The translations under genes and the position numbers were made by a program. The notes under the pieces are model-generated. The model worked only from the letters and a program-made list of their open reading frames with translations. It searched no databases and was not told where the DNA came from. Positions 26,646-39,600 of a stretch of 64,000 nt of DNA are shown in pieces (the stretch's first letter is position 1; each line of letters opens with the position of its first letter). This stretch comes from Strix aluco (Eukaryota > Chordata > Aves > Strigiformes > Strigidae), in assembly GCF_031877795.1 (NCBI RefSeq), contig NC_133948.1:10462948-10526947 (forward strand), given 5' to 3'.

Positions 26646-29464
26646 TAAGTTGTTATAGTAATAATGGCAGAGCTGAAAAGCAGTGATTCTGGTTGTGTCA
26701 AAGCTGTGTAAATCCATTTAACACTCACACAGATCTTCTAACCTCCCTGGCCTATTACAGAGCCTAGCTCTTGAGGGCAGAAAATTGGGAGATAAACTAA
26801 TGCACTGAGGGCTAGCAGTCCTAGTAGGTCAGTATGCAGCTGCTAGTCAGGGTGATATGTCGGGAAAGTCAAGGAAGCAAATGAGTCTGACTGCCTCAAA
26901 ATTCCTACTCTGAATGCTGTGGGTTAAATCCCTCTAACCTACAGAGGGTAGAATTGAGTACAAGAAAGATGAATGGGATTTTCTTCTCATGAATGGGGGA
27001 ACTGGTAACAGAAACTTCTCAGACCTGCAAGCTAAGTCAGTCTTGGCACACTCATCACTGCCATTGCACAACACAACAGCTTTCCTCTCAATGAAAGCCT
27101 CAACACTTCCTTCGGAGGCTGCTTCTACTCAGACAGCTAATTAAAATCAACAGCACAGGGCTCCACATAGCTGTCTTCCAGAAACCAGAGTGTAAACACA
27201 ATCAGTTTTTAGGCCAAAAAGATGAAGAGTCAGTGAGGCAAATTCAGCCACATGTTCAACTCTGACTCTTTACTACTGGTGCATCAACTCCATTAATAAA
27301 AGATCCTTCAGTCTAAGTTACCGCAAGACTGTGACCCCATCGCTTTCAGTGGGATACAGGCCAAAGAGGACAGACCCTGTAATCTATCTATTGATAATTT
27401 TTAAGCAGAGCACAGTCCAGATTCATAGATAATGCAGAGATGAGAGGAAAAAGTTTATTTTTGTTGTTTCTATTAGCTAATACTGTCAATAAAAGTAGTA
27501 ATATGTTGTCTGTTATGCTAGAAATTCTATGAACATTTATGTCTGCTTTTATTTAAGCAGCAATTGCTCTGAACTGATTATACTCTCAGTTAATGACAGG
27601 CACAACAGGTGGGCGGAACAGAAGAAGGAGACAAGGCAATGAATAAAATGAGAACATTTTGCATTCTAAGCAGTTACCGTGTTTCTCTACAATCCAAGAG
27701 TGAAAGGACCCTTTCTGCAGTGTTCATCTGTGGGACCTGTTCATTGTTTGTATGACAACACCTACAGCCACGTTAAGAGAACCACCTGCTGCAACACTTG
27801 GCACTGCCAGAAATTCAGACTCATACCCAGAGAGGATATGGTGTTTTAAAAGAAACCAGATAGGGCACCAAACACTGATCAGATTTGCACCTGGCCTAAA
27901 AACTCCAGCCAAACACTAAAGTCCTGCCTTCCTTGTTAGATGTCAAGCTAACATGCTACAGTCCTTGGCTCTGAAATCTTAAAATTTCACCAGATGCGTG
28001 GAGAACAAGGCAATAGAACAGACCAGAAACAGGGCTGGGAAAAGAGCTTGAGCCTCTTGTGTACTAGCTCAGGGTTTCACCAAGATACCACACTGCCACT
28101 GCCTTATTCACATTTTGCCTTGCAGAACACAAGTGTAAGACTATACTGTCACTGCTGGCCTGCACCATTTTCTCCAAACAGCCCAACCTGTGTTTTGTCA
28201 ATGAGTGCCTCTGGCAAATGGGAAAAGGGGGAAAGTCCTCTCCTGTATGAAGCACCAGGAAAAAAATAAACATCAACAGGTTTGTGACTGTCATTTTGAT
28301 AGCTGCTCACCTGTGGGAGGACCAAGTTCCCAGGAAGAATGAGCAGCTGATGCAACCCTGAAATCCAAAGAGTAAAAGATCACAAGGCTCAAAGAAAGAC
28401 TCTGTCTTGAAGGGGTCGCACACAGGGCCCAGTAGCCATCCAGTTAAACTCTGGCACATGCATTATTTATGGCATCATTAGTAAGTCAATGGCTGCTGGC
28501 CATCCTGGCCTATCCACACTGCAAACAGCCCCAAAGCAGGATGCAGCCACACACACACAACCCACGTTGGGAAGTGGCCCTGGGCAGGTGACAAGACCCT
28601 GGACCCAGGTTTAGCAGGGGGCTTTGCTCTTTCCTCTGTGAGTCCCAGCCTCCCAGGCAGCCACCTACACTGCCAGTGATGGCACCCACTTCCAAGGCCC
28701 GGAGAGGCACTAGTCCCTGGCTCCCTCTGCTCAGGGAGGCAAAGCATGTAGCAGAGCTGCAGGGCAACAGTGGGCAAAGGTTGCTTTCCATTGCAAGAAG
28801 AAATCTGTCTGTCCCACACCCCTACCATGAGCCTGCCTGCCACAGGGAACTGCAAGGTCAGGAGGGAGGTGTGAGAACAAAATTGCTGGTCTTCCTTGGA
28901 GGAACAAGCATCAAAATCCTGCAGCCTTCTGGGGTGGCGGCAGGTGAAGCTGGCTTATCCCTGCCACTCAGAGCTGGTTTAGCTGTTGTGAATTTAACAA
29001 GAGTAGTATTAAAATAAATACGCTTATTTATAAAAGCGGGCAGGCTAAGTGACATTTCTATTACAGAGCACACACCACCGGGAGATTCCCTGACTCTGCA
29101 GCAAACCAATGTAATCTGCATTACGATGCACTATTCTCTCTGCAGTCCATACAAGACGGCTGTGCTCTACTGGTATAACAGCAGGGTTTGATTCTCCTCC
29201 CCCTAGAGCTGGGGGAAGTTTTGTTACAGGCTTTGGCGGTAATAAGATCAAGTACTAAATCCATGAGTAATCACTAATGTTACTTGCATTCACTTGCCTG
29301 TTCATCTTGTATAATCAGCGTTATATATCTTGTGCATCATGCTGTCTCTGCAACATTCTGCAGCACGCTGTTCTTCCTCACAGCTCAGGCTGCAACGAGG
29401 GCATTCTCTCTGGAGGATGTTGCATAAAACTGCATTATAACAGCATCTCCAATTTACACTGTAT

Positions 29465-29530
29465 GGATGAGATTTTCAGACACTTAAACATGGGACCACT
29501 GAAGTTAATGAAAGGCTCACGTTACAGTTC
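29465..29530. repeat. Possible relic of an ancient amniote repeat
   Basis: GATTTTCAGACACTTAAAC followed by GGGACCACTGAAGTTAATG resembles a common amniote repeat phrase (TTTTCAAAGACACTTAGG ... CCACTGACTTCAATGGG). It lies about 120 bp from the relic at 29,652 and both may come from one old insertion. Confidence 0.25.
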
Positions 29531-29651
29531 TTTAGACTCCTTCAAAAAACTCAGCAACATATTGGAATCCCTTCTATCGATTCCTCTCCTACCCATTACA
29601 CAGACTGCTGCTGTACAGTATTGTATGTATTAACAAACATAATAAAACAAC

Positions 29652-29765
29652 AAGGTCAGATGCCCTTAATCACACCAGTTTAAATTCAGAGTTACTTTGA
29701 TAAAAATCAATTGGATTATTGATATTTACAACAGTATACAGGGGAGCAGAATTTGACCCCTAATC
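29652..29765. repeat. Ancient palindromic interspersed repeat relic
   Basis: The segment holds CACACCAGTTTAAATTCAGAG and TTACTTTGA on the left, AATCAATTGGA at the centre, and ATTTACAACAGTATAC plus AGCAGAATTTGACCCC on the right. This is the layout of a well-known amniote repeat with the consensus phrases ACACCAGTGTAAATC, GGAGTAACTCCATTGA and AGAATTTGGCCC. The two arms are diverged reverse complements. It is a relic with no coding capacity. Confidence 0.4.
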
Positions 29766-30320
29766 TCTGTCACATGAGTTGCTGCCCTGAAGCGAACTGC
29801 GGGTGCTAGTAATCTGTTCAGGTGCCACTAGTGTAATCTGCAGCAACTGCTCTGCATCTAGCAAATTAATATAACAATCAAACACTGAGCAGTAAAAACA
29901 ACTAATGCTTATAGCCAAGGCATGCACTGTCCTCTATAGCAATAAAACATGCACAGAACCTCTGCAGTATATTGCACAAAGTAGCTGTACATGTCAACAG
30001 AAGCCTCAAACTCAAGATGCCCTCCCTGCAGTATACCACCACCTTTATTCTGCCTGACTTTCAACATTCACTGGGCCCAATTCCACCCTTCTCACCTAAA
30101 GTATGAACATGATGGTATGCTCACTTCTCCTCCTTAGCTGGACAATCAGGGTTGTTCTGGATTAAACTGGTACCCAGGGCTGCAGAATCAGATCCGCTAA
30201 TATGAATGGAAGTTGTGGAACACATTCTTCTACTTTTTGTGACCCTTTCTAGTGGTGTTATATACTGAGCTCTCTGAAATGATCCTTGAATGTACATAGG
30301 TCTCATCTATACCAAAACAC

Positions 30321-30335
30321 TTTTTTTTTTTTTTT
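30321..30335. repeat. T15 homopolymer
   Basis: Fifteen T residues ahead of ACAGTG. Confidence 0.95.
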
Positions 30336-33300
30336 ACAGTGAAAGATAATGCTTTCTTGCCTTTTTCCACAAAAAATAATTTATCAAAAATTCTAGTCTT
30401 TTTTTCACTGTGACTCAGAGAGAAAAAAATGTAAATCAAAGTCATAAAGAAAAAAATAGTACATTCTAATAAAGACACTAAGCTCTGCTCTAGATGCCTG
30501 TGGATTCTGACTGTGCCCATACCAGTACAAAGATGGCAGCAGCACGTGTTCAATCAGAGCATACTTTAAAGCTATTCTATGCCATGGTCAAAAGGCATAC
30601 ATGGTGTAAATCATAATCCCAAAGACTGACACTAAAATTGCCTTAGATGTCTCACAACTGGATATAGCTCAGCTTTTACATATTAATTTGGCAGAAAAAG
30701 CCCTGCTTTTCTAGTATTCAAACTGCAAGTAAGATGCAGGGGGATGACTTTTATGCAGGTAGGTGGGCTTTTTTTCCATCCCAGACCACTGCCGAGTTAA
30801 AGGTTTATAAACCACAGCAAGCTTGCCGCTATCACTATTAGAAAATGATGCCATCTTAAAATAGCACAAAGGCAGGTCTCAAAGAAAATAGCATGGTTTC
30901 CTTCCAAATACTCGCCTGTGTATGTGCCATGCTCACGTTACACAAATGGACAGAACAATAGTATTATACCATTGTTGTTTATCTACAGATACAAATGCTG
31001 TACCTAAATGTTTGGCTACTTGGCTACAGTGCCTCCATTGTAACTGTCTCCTTTTCAGCCCTTGCTCATCATAATTGACTTAATTCGTAAATTAAGTATG
31101 TTCATTTAGCTTGTTTCTGAGAGGCCTGTATATGAAAGAAATCCTTCTGTAAGAGATTTAGGTGCTGGGGAAGGCTGCTCTGGGCCAGTGCAGGTTTGTT
31201 GCACTGACTGTCAGAGAAGAAAAGCTTCCAGATACTCAAGTATTTATCACAAAACATGACAAATTAACATCAACGTTCAAACAAGTTCAGAAAAATTATT
31301 TCCCCTTGAAGCACGCTCAGCTTTCCTTCCTATTCCAAATGCACCACTGGCGAGCGCCAGGTGGGACGGCCGCAGGCAGGCGGCCAGCGCAGCACAGCTC
31401 CACCCGCGGGAACAGCCGCGCCTTCGCCTCGCTTCACAGGGACTGAAATTCTGTTCAGCTGCTCAGGATTTCATGCACTCTGGGATTTCAGTGCTTCATA
31501 AACAGGAATTTTCCTTGTTTTCCTTTTGGTTAAACAATCCATTGCAAAGATGTAAATGTGGGGAGCTTCACAGCAGGCAAATTACAGAACAATCTGCCCA
31601 GAGGGAAAGCTCTTTCCTAGCCAGCACAAGTTAGACGTTTGTGTCTTGACATACAGGGTTCTTGTAGCTTTACCGTTTTATTTCTCTTTATCCTTTTTAA
31701 TTCAACTGTTGAGGTTCTCATCATTTAAAGACAATGAGGGGGGTCTCAAGATCATGAATACAGGTTCAGCATTCAATCAATTTCCACAGGGAGTTGATGC
31801 TCAGGTTGTTTTTTCTGCCTTGGAAAATTCTCCTCTTTTTGAATCCTGCTGAACTCCCAGCCCAGTGCTCCCTTTTGGCAAGATGTTCTGCAGCATGTAA
31901 CAGAACATTTTCTTTAGCCGTTTTAAAAATGTTGCCTTTCAAAGATATCCAACATCTCCTTCCTCTTCTACCATAAAACACAGAAAGGGGAGTTCCTTAC
32001 CATCATCATACTAGTCCTCATTTCACATGCTTCTGGAATAACTCTCCATTATTACGCCCCTCTCCAACCTAAATAATCTCCTTTTTCTGTGGAAGCTGCC
32101 TCAGGTTTCTAAGAATAATCACTTCTCCCTCAACACTATTTTTATAATGCTTTTGTGAACACAGAATGACTGAGATCAGCCCCAGAACCTGAGGTGAAGG
32201 CTGCAGAGGAAATGTCCAGATCTTAACCGGGAGCAGCTCTGGCTGCTGTGACCGCTGACAGTCTAAATCAACAGTTATCAACCTTTTCCAGGTTTCAGAC
32301 CCTAAAAATTTCCCAGTGGCTGTCCTAGGCTTTGTATAGCAAATCTAAGCACACTGACAACAGGCTCACTTTCCTTCGGTGCTCTCAGAAGAGCCTCCCG
32401 GAGCCTCCAGCCTGCAGATTATAAATCACTAAATCAATTGCCTTAAAAAGAGGTGCAAGTTTCTCATTCAGCTCAACAAGGTGTTAACACTACAGTGCAG
32501 CACCAGCAACCGTGTCAGCACTCCTAACTAGCCTGACAGAATGATGACCAACAGAAACATCAGACAATTTAGCAATTGTGCAAGGATTTGGGGAATATAG
32601 CTGGTGTCAACATCTGTATTTTTCAGCCTGACCTCTGACACTGGAGTTCTAATTCAGAGCAAGGAGTTTAGTGAAATTCTGTTTCTCTTCCTATGTCCCT
32701 GATTAGCATTAATATATGTAAATTTTTATGCAAATGCATGGCATTTAAAGGTAAAAAGTCCAAAATAATTACATATGCTTTTTAAAAAAAGGTTTTTAAA
32801 GACCTATAATTATGACATAAAAGAGAGAGCATATAACTATTACAGTTAATGTCTTACATAAGTATGGGTATTGTAGCTAAGATAAGGTTTGTCTTTTAAA
32901 GTTTTGATTCAGCAAGATGCCTAAGCATGTAAGTAATTTTAAACACATAAATAAAGCCAGCTGAGAAATACTGGTTGCTTTTCTAAAGAAAATTCTTGAG
33001 GAGTTTTTAATTTCCATTAAAATAGTTTATTCACTAACCATAAAAAGCATTTTCAAAACTAAAAAGTTTCTTCCCAAAAAACTAAATTTCTGCGTTCATT
33101 TTTTCCTTCAAACTGGAAGAGACAGAGCAGAAAGTTTCAGTGAATAAAAATTCAGTGCAAAAATCTGTTTTTCCATTTTTCCCCTGTAAGCTCTTCTGTG
33201 AGCATGAAGTTTAACTATGCTTAAATGCTCTGCTGAAACAAAGGCTAGACAGGGCTTCCTCAGATAGGCATGTTAGGGCTGGTCCCTGTAGTCTCTGCTC

Positions 33301-34876
33301 TGACGCTGTGGGCTGGCTACCCGTCTGCAGTGCAGCATCCCCAAGGCACTCGGGGATTGCTGAATGCTGCAGCCCAGCCCCTGTGCTGGGTCCCAGCTGC
33401 TGTTCACCTCCAATTCATTTGTGCCTGACCTAACCCACGCTGCGGCGCGGGGCCTTGCTCTCTTCACTGGTGTGTGCCGTGAGCTAATACCCTGTGTTAG
33501 ATGTCACACAGATGAATAGGAGGCAGACAAGGGGAGCACCCTAGGCCCCAGCCCAGCCGTGAATAACTTACATCTGCCTAGAAGAACGGGTAAATTCATG
33601 GGCATATCGTCACGTAATATCTTAATAAGAAGAGAACGGTGACGAAGTGTGCTAAAGGAAACGGATGGTGTGACCAGTCTCACTCCCATCGGTCCCGATG
33701 AGCCTCTCTACCTGGGTACCAGGCGATCACAGAGCCGTCAGGCTGGGGAGCCTTCAGCTCATCTTCCCTTCCTAGATTCACATCTACCAGGTTGCTTGGC
33801 TTTGCTTTGAACTCAAACAGAGAATCAGGCAATCCCATCCTCAAGCAGCAGCTAGGAAAGAATATGAAAAATGTACACAAAATTAATCCAGGCCAGTGAC
33901 AACCTGAGGATGGGGAGGGGAGGGAGAAGGATTTATTCATTTTCATGACAATAGCCACAGAGAAAAGAAATGCTCTCCTGCCTCTCCCTAGGGACTTGAA
34001 TTGAATTCCCTGGGCTGCCAATCAGATCAAGAATTTAACAGCATTTATTCTGTGGGGAGGCTGTCTGGAGTCAGCACGTCAGCATCTGGATGATGCCCTG
34101 AGCCTGCAATCAGAGCAGCCAGAATCACGAATCTGCCTGGCTTGCCATGCGATGAGAGAATCTGGACACACGCACAGAGGAGATGTTTCTCTCTCATTTA
34201 TGGCAATGTAAAGCCAGAGAGTCAGGGAAGCCTGTATTATTTCACTAAAATTCAAATGGTAGGACACAAGCTTCAGACCAAAAATCACTGGCATTTGGAC
34301 ACATGGTGTTGCTGTAGACCCCACTCCCACAAACCAGGATCTTGACTCAGACTCAGTGACTGGCAACAGACTGGTTTAAGTGGTTCCCATTTGGAACAGT
34401 GGTTTTGCACCAATGCAGGCAGGGAAAGAGCCCCAGCATGTTATGAGGCGGGCTCTTCTTCTAGGACAGTTTGCAAGGAGTTAAATTGCAGTTTATGGGA
34501 CTTTTAGCCCACTGCTTGCAAAATTAATTCATGTTTCAGGCTGTAGAGAATGTGAACCATTCAGAGTGCCAGGGGGATAAGCTCTTAGGATCAATTACTG
34601 CACAGATACCAGTTCAGGTACCACTGATTTTAGTAAGAATTCCATATATATATTTCTATATATTTAGCCTATATACGTTAGCTGCAGAGAAGTCTGTAAT
34701 CCTCAACAGCTTTCTCCTAAATATCCCTGAGTTAGTGTATTTATTACTACAAAGTTTGTTTCTGTAAAAACAGCCGTGCAAACGGGACCGTATGGGTATT
34801 TCTGTGATTGAACTAGCAGTTCAATCTTTCCCTTGTTGCAGTTTCATTTCTTCCACTACTGTTAAATGCTCACAAG

Positions 34877-34898
34877 AAAAAAAAAAAAAAAAAAAAAA
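34877..34898. repeat. A22 homopolymer
   Basis: Twenty-two A residues, the longest homopolymer in the window. No poly(A) signal or recognisable transcript precedes it, so it is not taken as a retrocopy tail. Confidence 0.95.
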
Positions 34899-36528
34899 TC
34901 AGTGCAAAGAACGTCAAGTCCCCTTTTATTCTTTCCTGGAGCATTTCTAACAGTGACTTTTTCAGATGTTGCTTAGAGCATGGCACAGCCAATGCAAGAC
35001 ACCATATTCTACTGAAAATCCTGGAAAGGTTTCCTGCTGAGAAAGAGACTGTTCCAAATTTCCTCAGAAACTGGACAGCCAAAGGAAAGGATCTCCCACT
35101 GCAGTCACGAGAACTAGTCTCAGACTGCAAAGCATTCCAGCAGGATTTCAGGAGACAATTAGCTATCAACAACTGGCAAGTACAGCATGCAGTGAATTAC
35201 ACAGAGGTATCACAAAGGTATCATTGGTATTGCCCCATCTTTCCAGTGCACCATCACTGAATAAGATAAGATATAAGAAGACTTCATATTCTATCTGATG
35301 CAGGAAAATTTTCAGCTGCTACCAAGGACTCCACAGCAGTAGTACTAATGATGACAATGGATGCCATAAATTATTATGTTGCATATTTCCCTATATTAAG
35401 CTCAAATTCTCTTGATAACATCTGTAAATCCGTGCATGCCATACACTGGAAATTCCTCATCTATCTTTCTTTTTTAAGGAATTAATGTTTCTGTACAGAA
35501 ATTAGGAGTTGAGGGGGGAAAGGTTTCATTGAGAGTACCATGGAAAAGGTTATGCAAGTAACTGCCAGAAAGGCAGGCAGTATTTTAGTGCAACTTCAGA
35601 CTGATCCAAATTGAGAACTCTATATTATTGTTATTCGCCCATTTGAGGTCCTATTTTCACTTCAGTTTCCATAGAAACCTGTTGTCCTAAATCTGCAGCA
35701 CTTACAGCCTTTTAGTGTCATGGGTTCTTTCTTTACAGCTCTAATTACACCATCATCCACAAGGGGAAATGGCTGGGATGCTTTTCCCACCACAGAAACA
35801 TTCAGGAAGTGCTGCTCTATAGACAGAGGGAATATAAAACCTAATCATAAACCTTCAGACATCGTCCTTTTTGGACAATTCCCCTATGTCACAGCTGTAT
35901 GTTTTATTGTTTCGGTTTTGAGCATGGGCCATGGCAGAAATAAGGATGGAATCTGCAGAGGAAGAAAGAATTTTAAGATTTGGGTTAGCTTTTGCCTTTA
36001 CTCTGTCTTTTCTGGTCTATGGTAGAGAATAATTAAATATGACTGAAGAAACTGGAAGAATACTTGTAAATTAACTACACTGGTGTCACATGGCTATTAA
36101 ATACATAAGCTTGAACAAGGCTGTCAAGGCATATGGTCCAGAAAGACCTCCCACCGCCAAAGGAATGAAGCTCATGTGCCCTTTTATTCATTCAATTCAG
36201 CTCCCAGGTCTGCATACAATTTTCTTCTCAGCATATGAGGGGTTAAGGTTCCCACCTATGCATTCCAGATAGACTCAATAGGACTTTTTCAGTGTGCTAA
36301 CACAAAACACACAGAGACCTTTGTCTTCCTACATGCTGGTAAAATGCCTGTTGTGCTATGCAGATTATTATTATTATTTCTGGCACTGTCACTTCTAGCT
36401 ATGGTGCTTCAAAGCAATGATATTAAAAACATAAAGGCAGGCAGCCCTTTGGAAATGAGGAATTGCAACAGCAACGTCAAGAACTTTTTATAGCACCCCT
36501 TATTGAAACATCTGGAGGAAGTATCATC

Positions 36529-36665
36529 TAATGGTTAGTGAAGATGGCTAAAAAGCCAGGACTCCTATGTTCTGTTTCTAGGTCTGTCACTGCCACTGAC
36601 TTCACGTAACCTTTAAGGTGCCTGCCCCAAAGTTATGTAAAAGTGGCACCTACCCTAGTTTGCTT
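36529..36665 (+). mobile_element. MIR-type core-SINE remnant
   Basis: The order TAATGGTTAGTG, AGCCAGGACTCCTATG, GTTCTGTTTCTAGGTCTG, TCACTGCCACTGACTT and CGTAACCTTTAAG follows the amniote MIR consensus in sense orientation. Its 3' part (AAAAGTGGCACCTACCC) is more decayed. This is an ancient, inactive copy. Confidence 0.6.
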
Positions 36666-39600
36666 CTTTAAGACAGATGAAGAAGTCATCTAAGATTTGC
36701 TGAAACTTTCCTTTATAAGCAATAACAAAAGATGTGTCTACATGCAGACAGTTTTCTGCTATCATTCCAGCAGTACAAAGCTGTTTAAGGAACACAGCCA
36801 GTCATCCTCACCCAGAACCAGTGCTTACCTCCCCCAGCTGCTCGCTTATGCCTTCCGCCTCCTTCCATCCTTACAGAGGTTGTGTTTCTACCGATTTGCC
36901 AAAGGACCACTTCTTGTGAGTACTCCCTAATATTCTTCAAGCAGAGCCAACAGGTAGGCTTGCTGTGGCCAACAACTGAAACTGCTTAAGACAGACACTC
37001 AACTTTGCCTGGGGCTCTTCCGGTGATCAGTGTAGAAAGTAACATCAGTTGGTGACACGTTTTACTAGCACAGCTGAATCTGGAAGACAATGTTTGCCTC
37101 TAATCTGACTGTAATGCAAGTGTTTTCTTTAGGGGAAGAGAATAATGTTAACGAATTAACATCTGCATTTGTTAATATGCCCCCATACCCACATAATTTT
37201 ATATAGCCTAGAGGCTGTCCCAGTGCTTTTGATGAAGAACCCTACTCCTTACCAATAGAATTTATGTAGATACAGAAGTGTCACACAAACCAAGTTCTGT
37301 AGCTTGGTATTCTCCTGTTTTGCTGGTAGACACATGTCTCCTTGCTCCCCTCCCAAGAATGCTTAAATTGAGGTCAATTGGACATCCCACAGACAAGGCT
37401 TCTCATGAATTAGTCCGTGATGATTGATACAGTGAGACACAAAGCAGTTACTTAAAGTATTACCAGGTACTTACAGTAAATTTAAAAAAGGAGATGATGA
37501 AGAGGAAGAATATTTGTTGTTCTCTTAGATCACCTTAATCAGATTTGAAACTGGAAGAAAATACTTAAACTGATTTCTCCCCTTTAGCTAAGCTTAAAAA
37601 CCCAAGCCCCCTCCCTGTCCTCTTTGCAAACCCTGAAGAGTCTTCTTGGTAAACCCTGACCTTGGTAAATCCTGTATTTACCCTAACAGTGTCTCCAACA
37701 CATAGGTTACTGTGCAGATACAGAACTTTTGCCATGGTCTTTCCAACAAGGGGTTTTTTTGACATTGTTTACTGTGTGTAAAGCATATCTACTAAAATTA
37801 AAATGTGAGGCCCATAAAACTAGAGTCTTCCTAGTGGACATCCTATCTAGTAGCAGTTTGAGCTGCTCTGCCAAACAGCACCACACAGGTCCAAAGAACA
37901 CCATGAGCAATAGCTGGAGCACTGAAGCTCTGCTTTCTTCTTTTTTTTGTATTTAGGAGGTGCTCCATGCTCTGTGTCTGCTTCAAGTGACAAGTGTGCC
38001 TTATTAGGAGAGGAGAAAAAAGATGCCCTGTGGCTTTCCTGACAGGGAATAAATAGTATCATGTATGGGGCAGTGTTGTTTAATGGCTCTGTAATGATCA
38101 GAAAAATACCTAGATCTCCAAATCTACTTCACCTGGCACTTCAACTAAAATGATTAAAAATAATAATGTTGTTGAGACAATGGTAATCCTGAGGTTGTTG
38201 GTGGAAAGGACACAGAACACAACACTGTCTTTTTGCTACATTCACAACATGGTGTGGTCCTCACACCTTAGAGTGTCCCTATCACCACACAGATCTCAAG
38301 CCAATATAGCAGGAATATAAAAATCATGACATCCTGACCATACACACACTCCCCAGAGCTCACGTACAAAAGAAACATCACAAATATTTATTTGGCCATG
38401 AGAATCACTCTTTTTGTCATTGCTACACTCTTGACATAATTTCCATGAATAATGAAGCTTCAAAGATGCTCTCCATGTTTGTCTGCATCAGCAGAAAGCC
38501 ACTTGCCTAAGACTTTACAGAAACAGAACAACAAAACTAATCCCAGCAAAATCTGCACCATTTCCATTTTCAAGTTTAGGGAATGTAAAACATTAGTCAT
38601 TTAACCACAACCAGTGACCACAGTTACCAAGCACAGGCAGCAGTTTAAAAGACAGCCTATGACAATCCAAAAAGCTCATTCCCCACCCTTCAAAATGGTA
38701 CAGAAATCCAACAACTTTTGAATAATGAGCAAATTCAAGAAGAAAATTCCATAAAGAGTAGGGCTACATTTGTCAGGTAAATTATCTTTTCATTTGGTAT
38801 CCTACATCCTGACACTCTCCAGAAGCAAGGAGCTGCCATGATTTACCAGTATTTCCTGAACACAATGTGCTTCCCAGCCAAACAAGAGGCGGTGCTAACC
38901 CCACCAGCTAAGGCTTTGAATCCCCAAGAGCCATGTGCAGCCTGATACAACATTGCCCTCATCAAACTGTTACCTGTTCCAAGTGTTTGCAGATGCTTTC
39001 CAGCTGTGTCAGAGGCTGCCATTATGACTTTGTTGTTAACAACAGTTGAAAGGTTTCCTTTAAAAATAGTTCAGGTCCACTTAAGCTACAAGTATTGGGG
39101 GTGAGGTGGAATGGCAGGCTCAGTGTTCACAGCCTGCCCTGCCAGTTGTCACCAGGCAAAAACAAGAGCAGCTCTCACATATGATGAGCAGGATGTGGGA
39201 ACCAAACCACTGCTTGGGCACTGGCCGCCCGTGCAAAGCTATTTCAAAACTATGCCTTGGGAGAAAAAGAGGTCACCCAATTGCTTGTTTCCAGCTAGCA
39301 TATGCTTCAACACTGATGCAGCCTGTGCCATGGAGTATGTGCGGGTGTGTTATACAGGGAGATGGCACTGGCTGGAAGCTACTCAGCAACAAAAGGAGAA
39401 AACATGCATGTTCTCAGTGTTGGGAAAAGCAGGAGTGCAGCAGTAACCATTCATGCAGCAGGTGTTATACACAAACCAGCCACTGCAGATACAGACATTA
39501 GCTCATCCTACAGGGAAAGGAAGGGTGGCAGGGGGAAACCCCTTGTTTCTTGTTGCTGGGGTGACCATTAATACCACCACTGTCCTCCCTTGGGCCAATG

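Larger units (their letters stand above)
26646..36528. other. No gene recognised: fourth block
   Basis: This block contains ancient repeat relics at 29,465 and 29,652, homopolymers at 30,321 and 34,877, and an A+T-rich stretch with a perfect octamer (ATGCAAAT) near 32,730. A short GC-rich patch lies at about 31,350-31,440. No coding exon is supported. Confidence 0.6.

Noticed and set aside
34861-34898. A22 run as the tail of a processed pseudogene
   Set aside because: No AATAAA and no transcript-like sequence upstream, and no target-site duplication was noticed.
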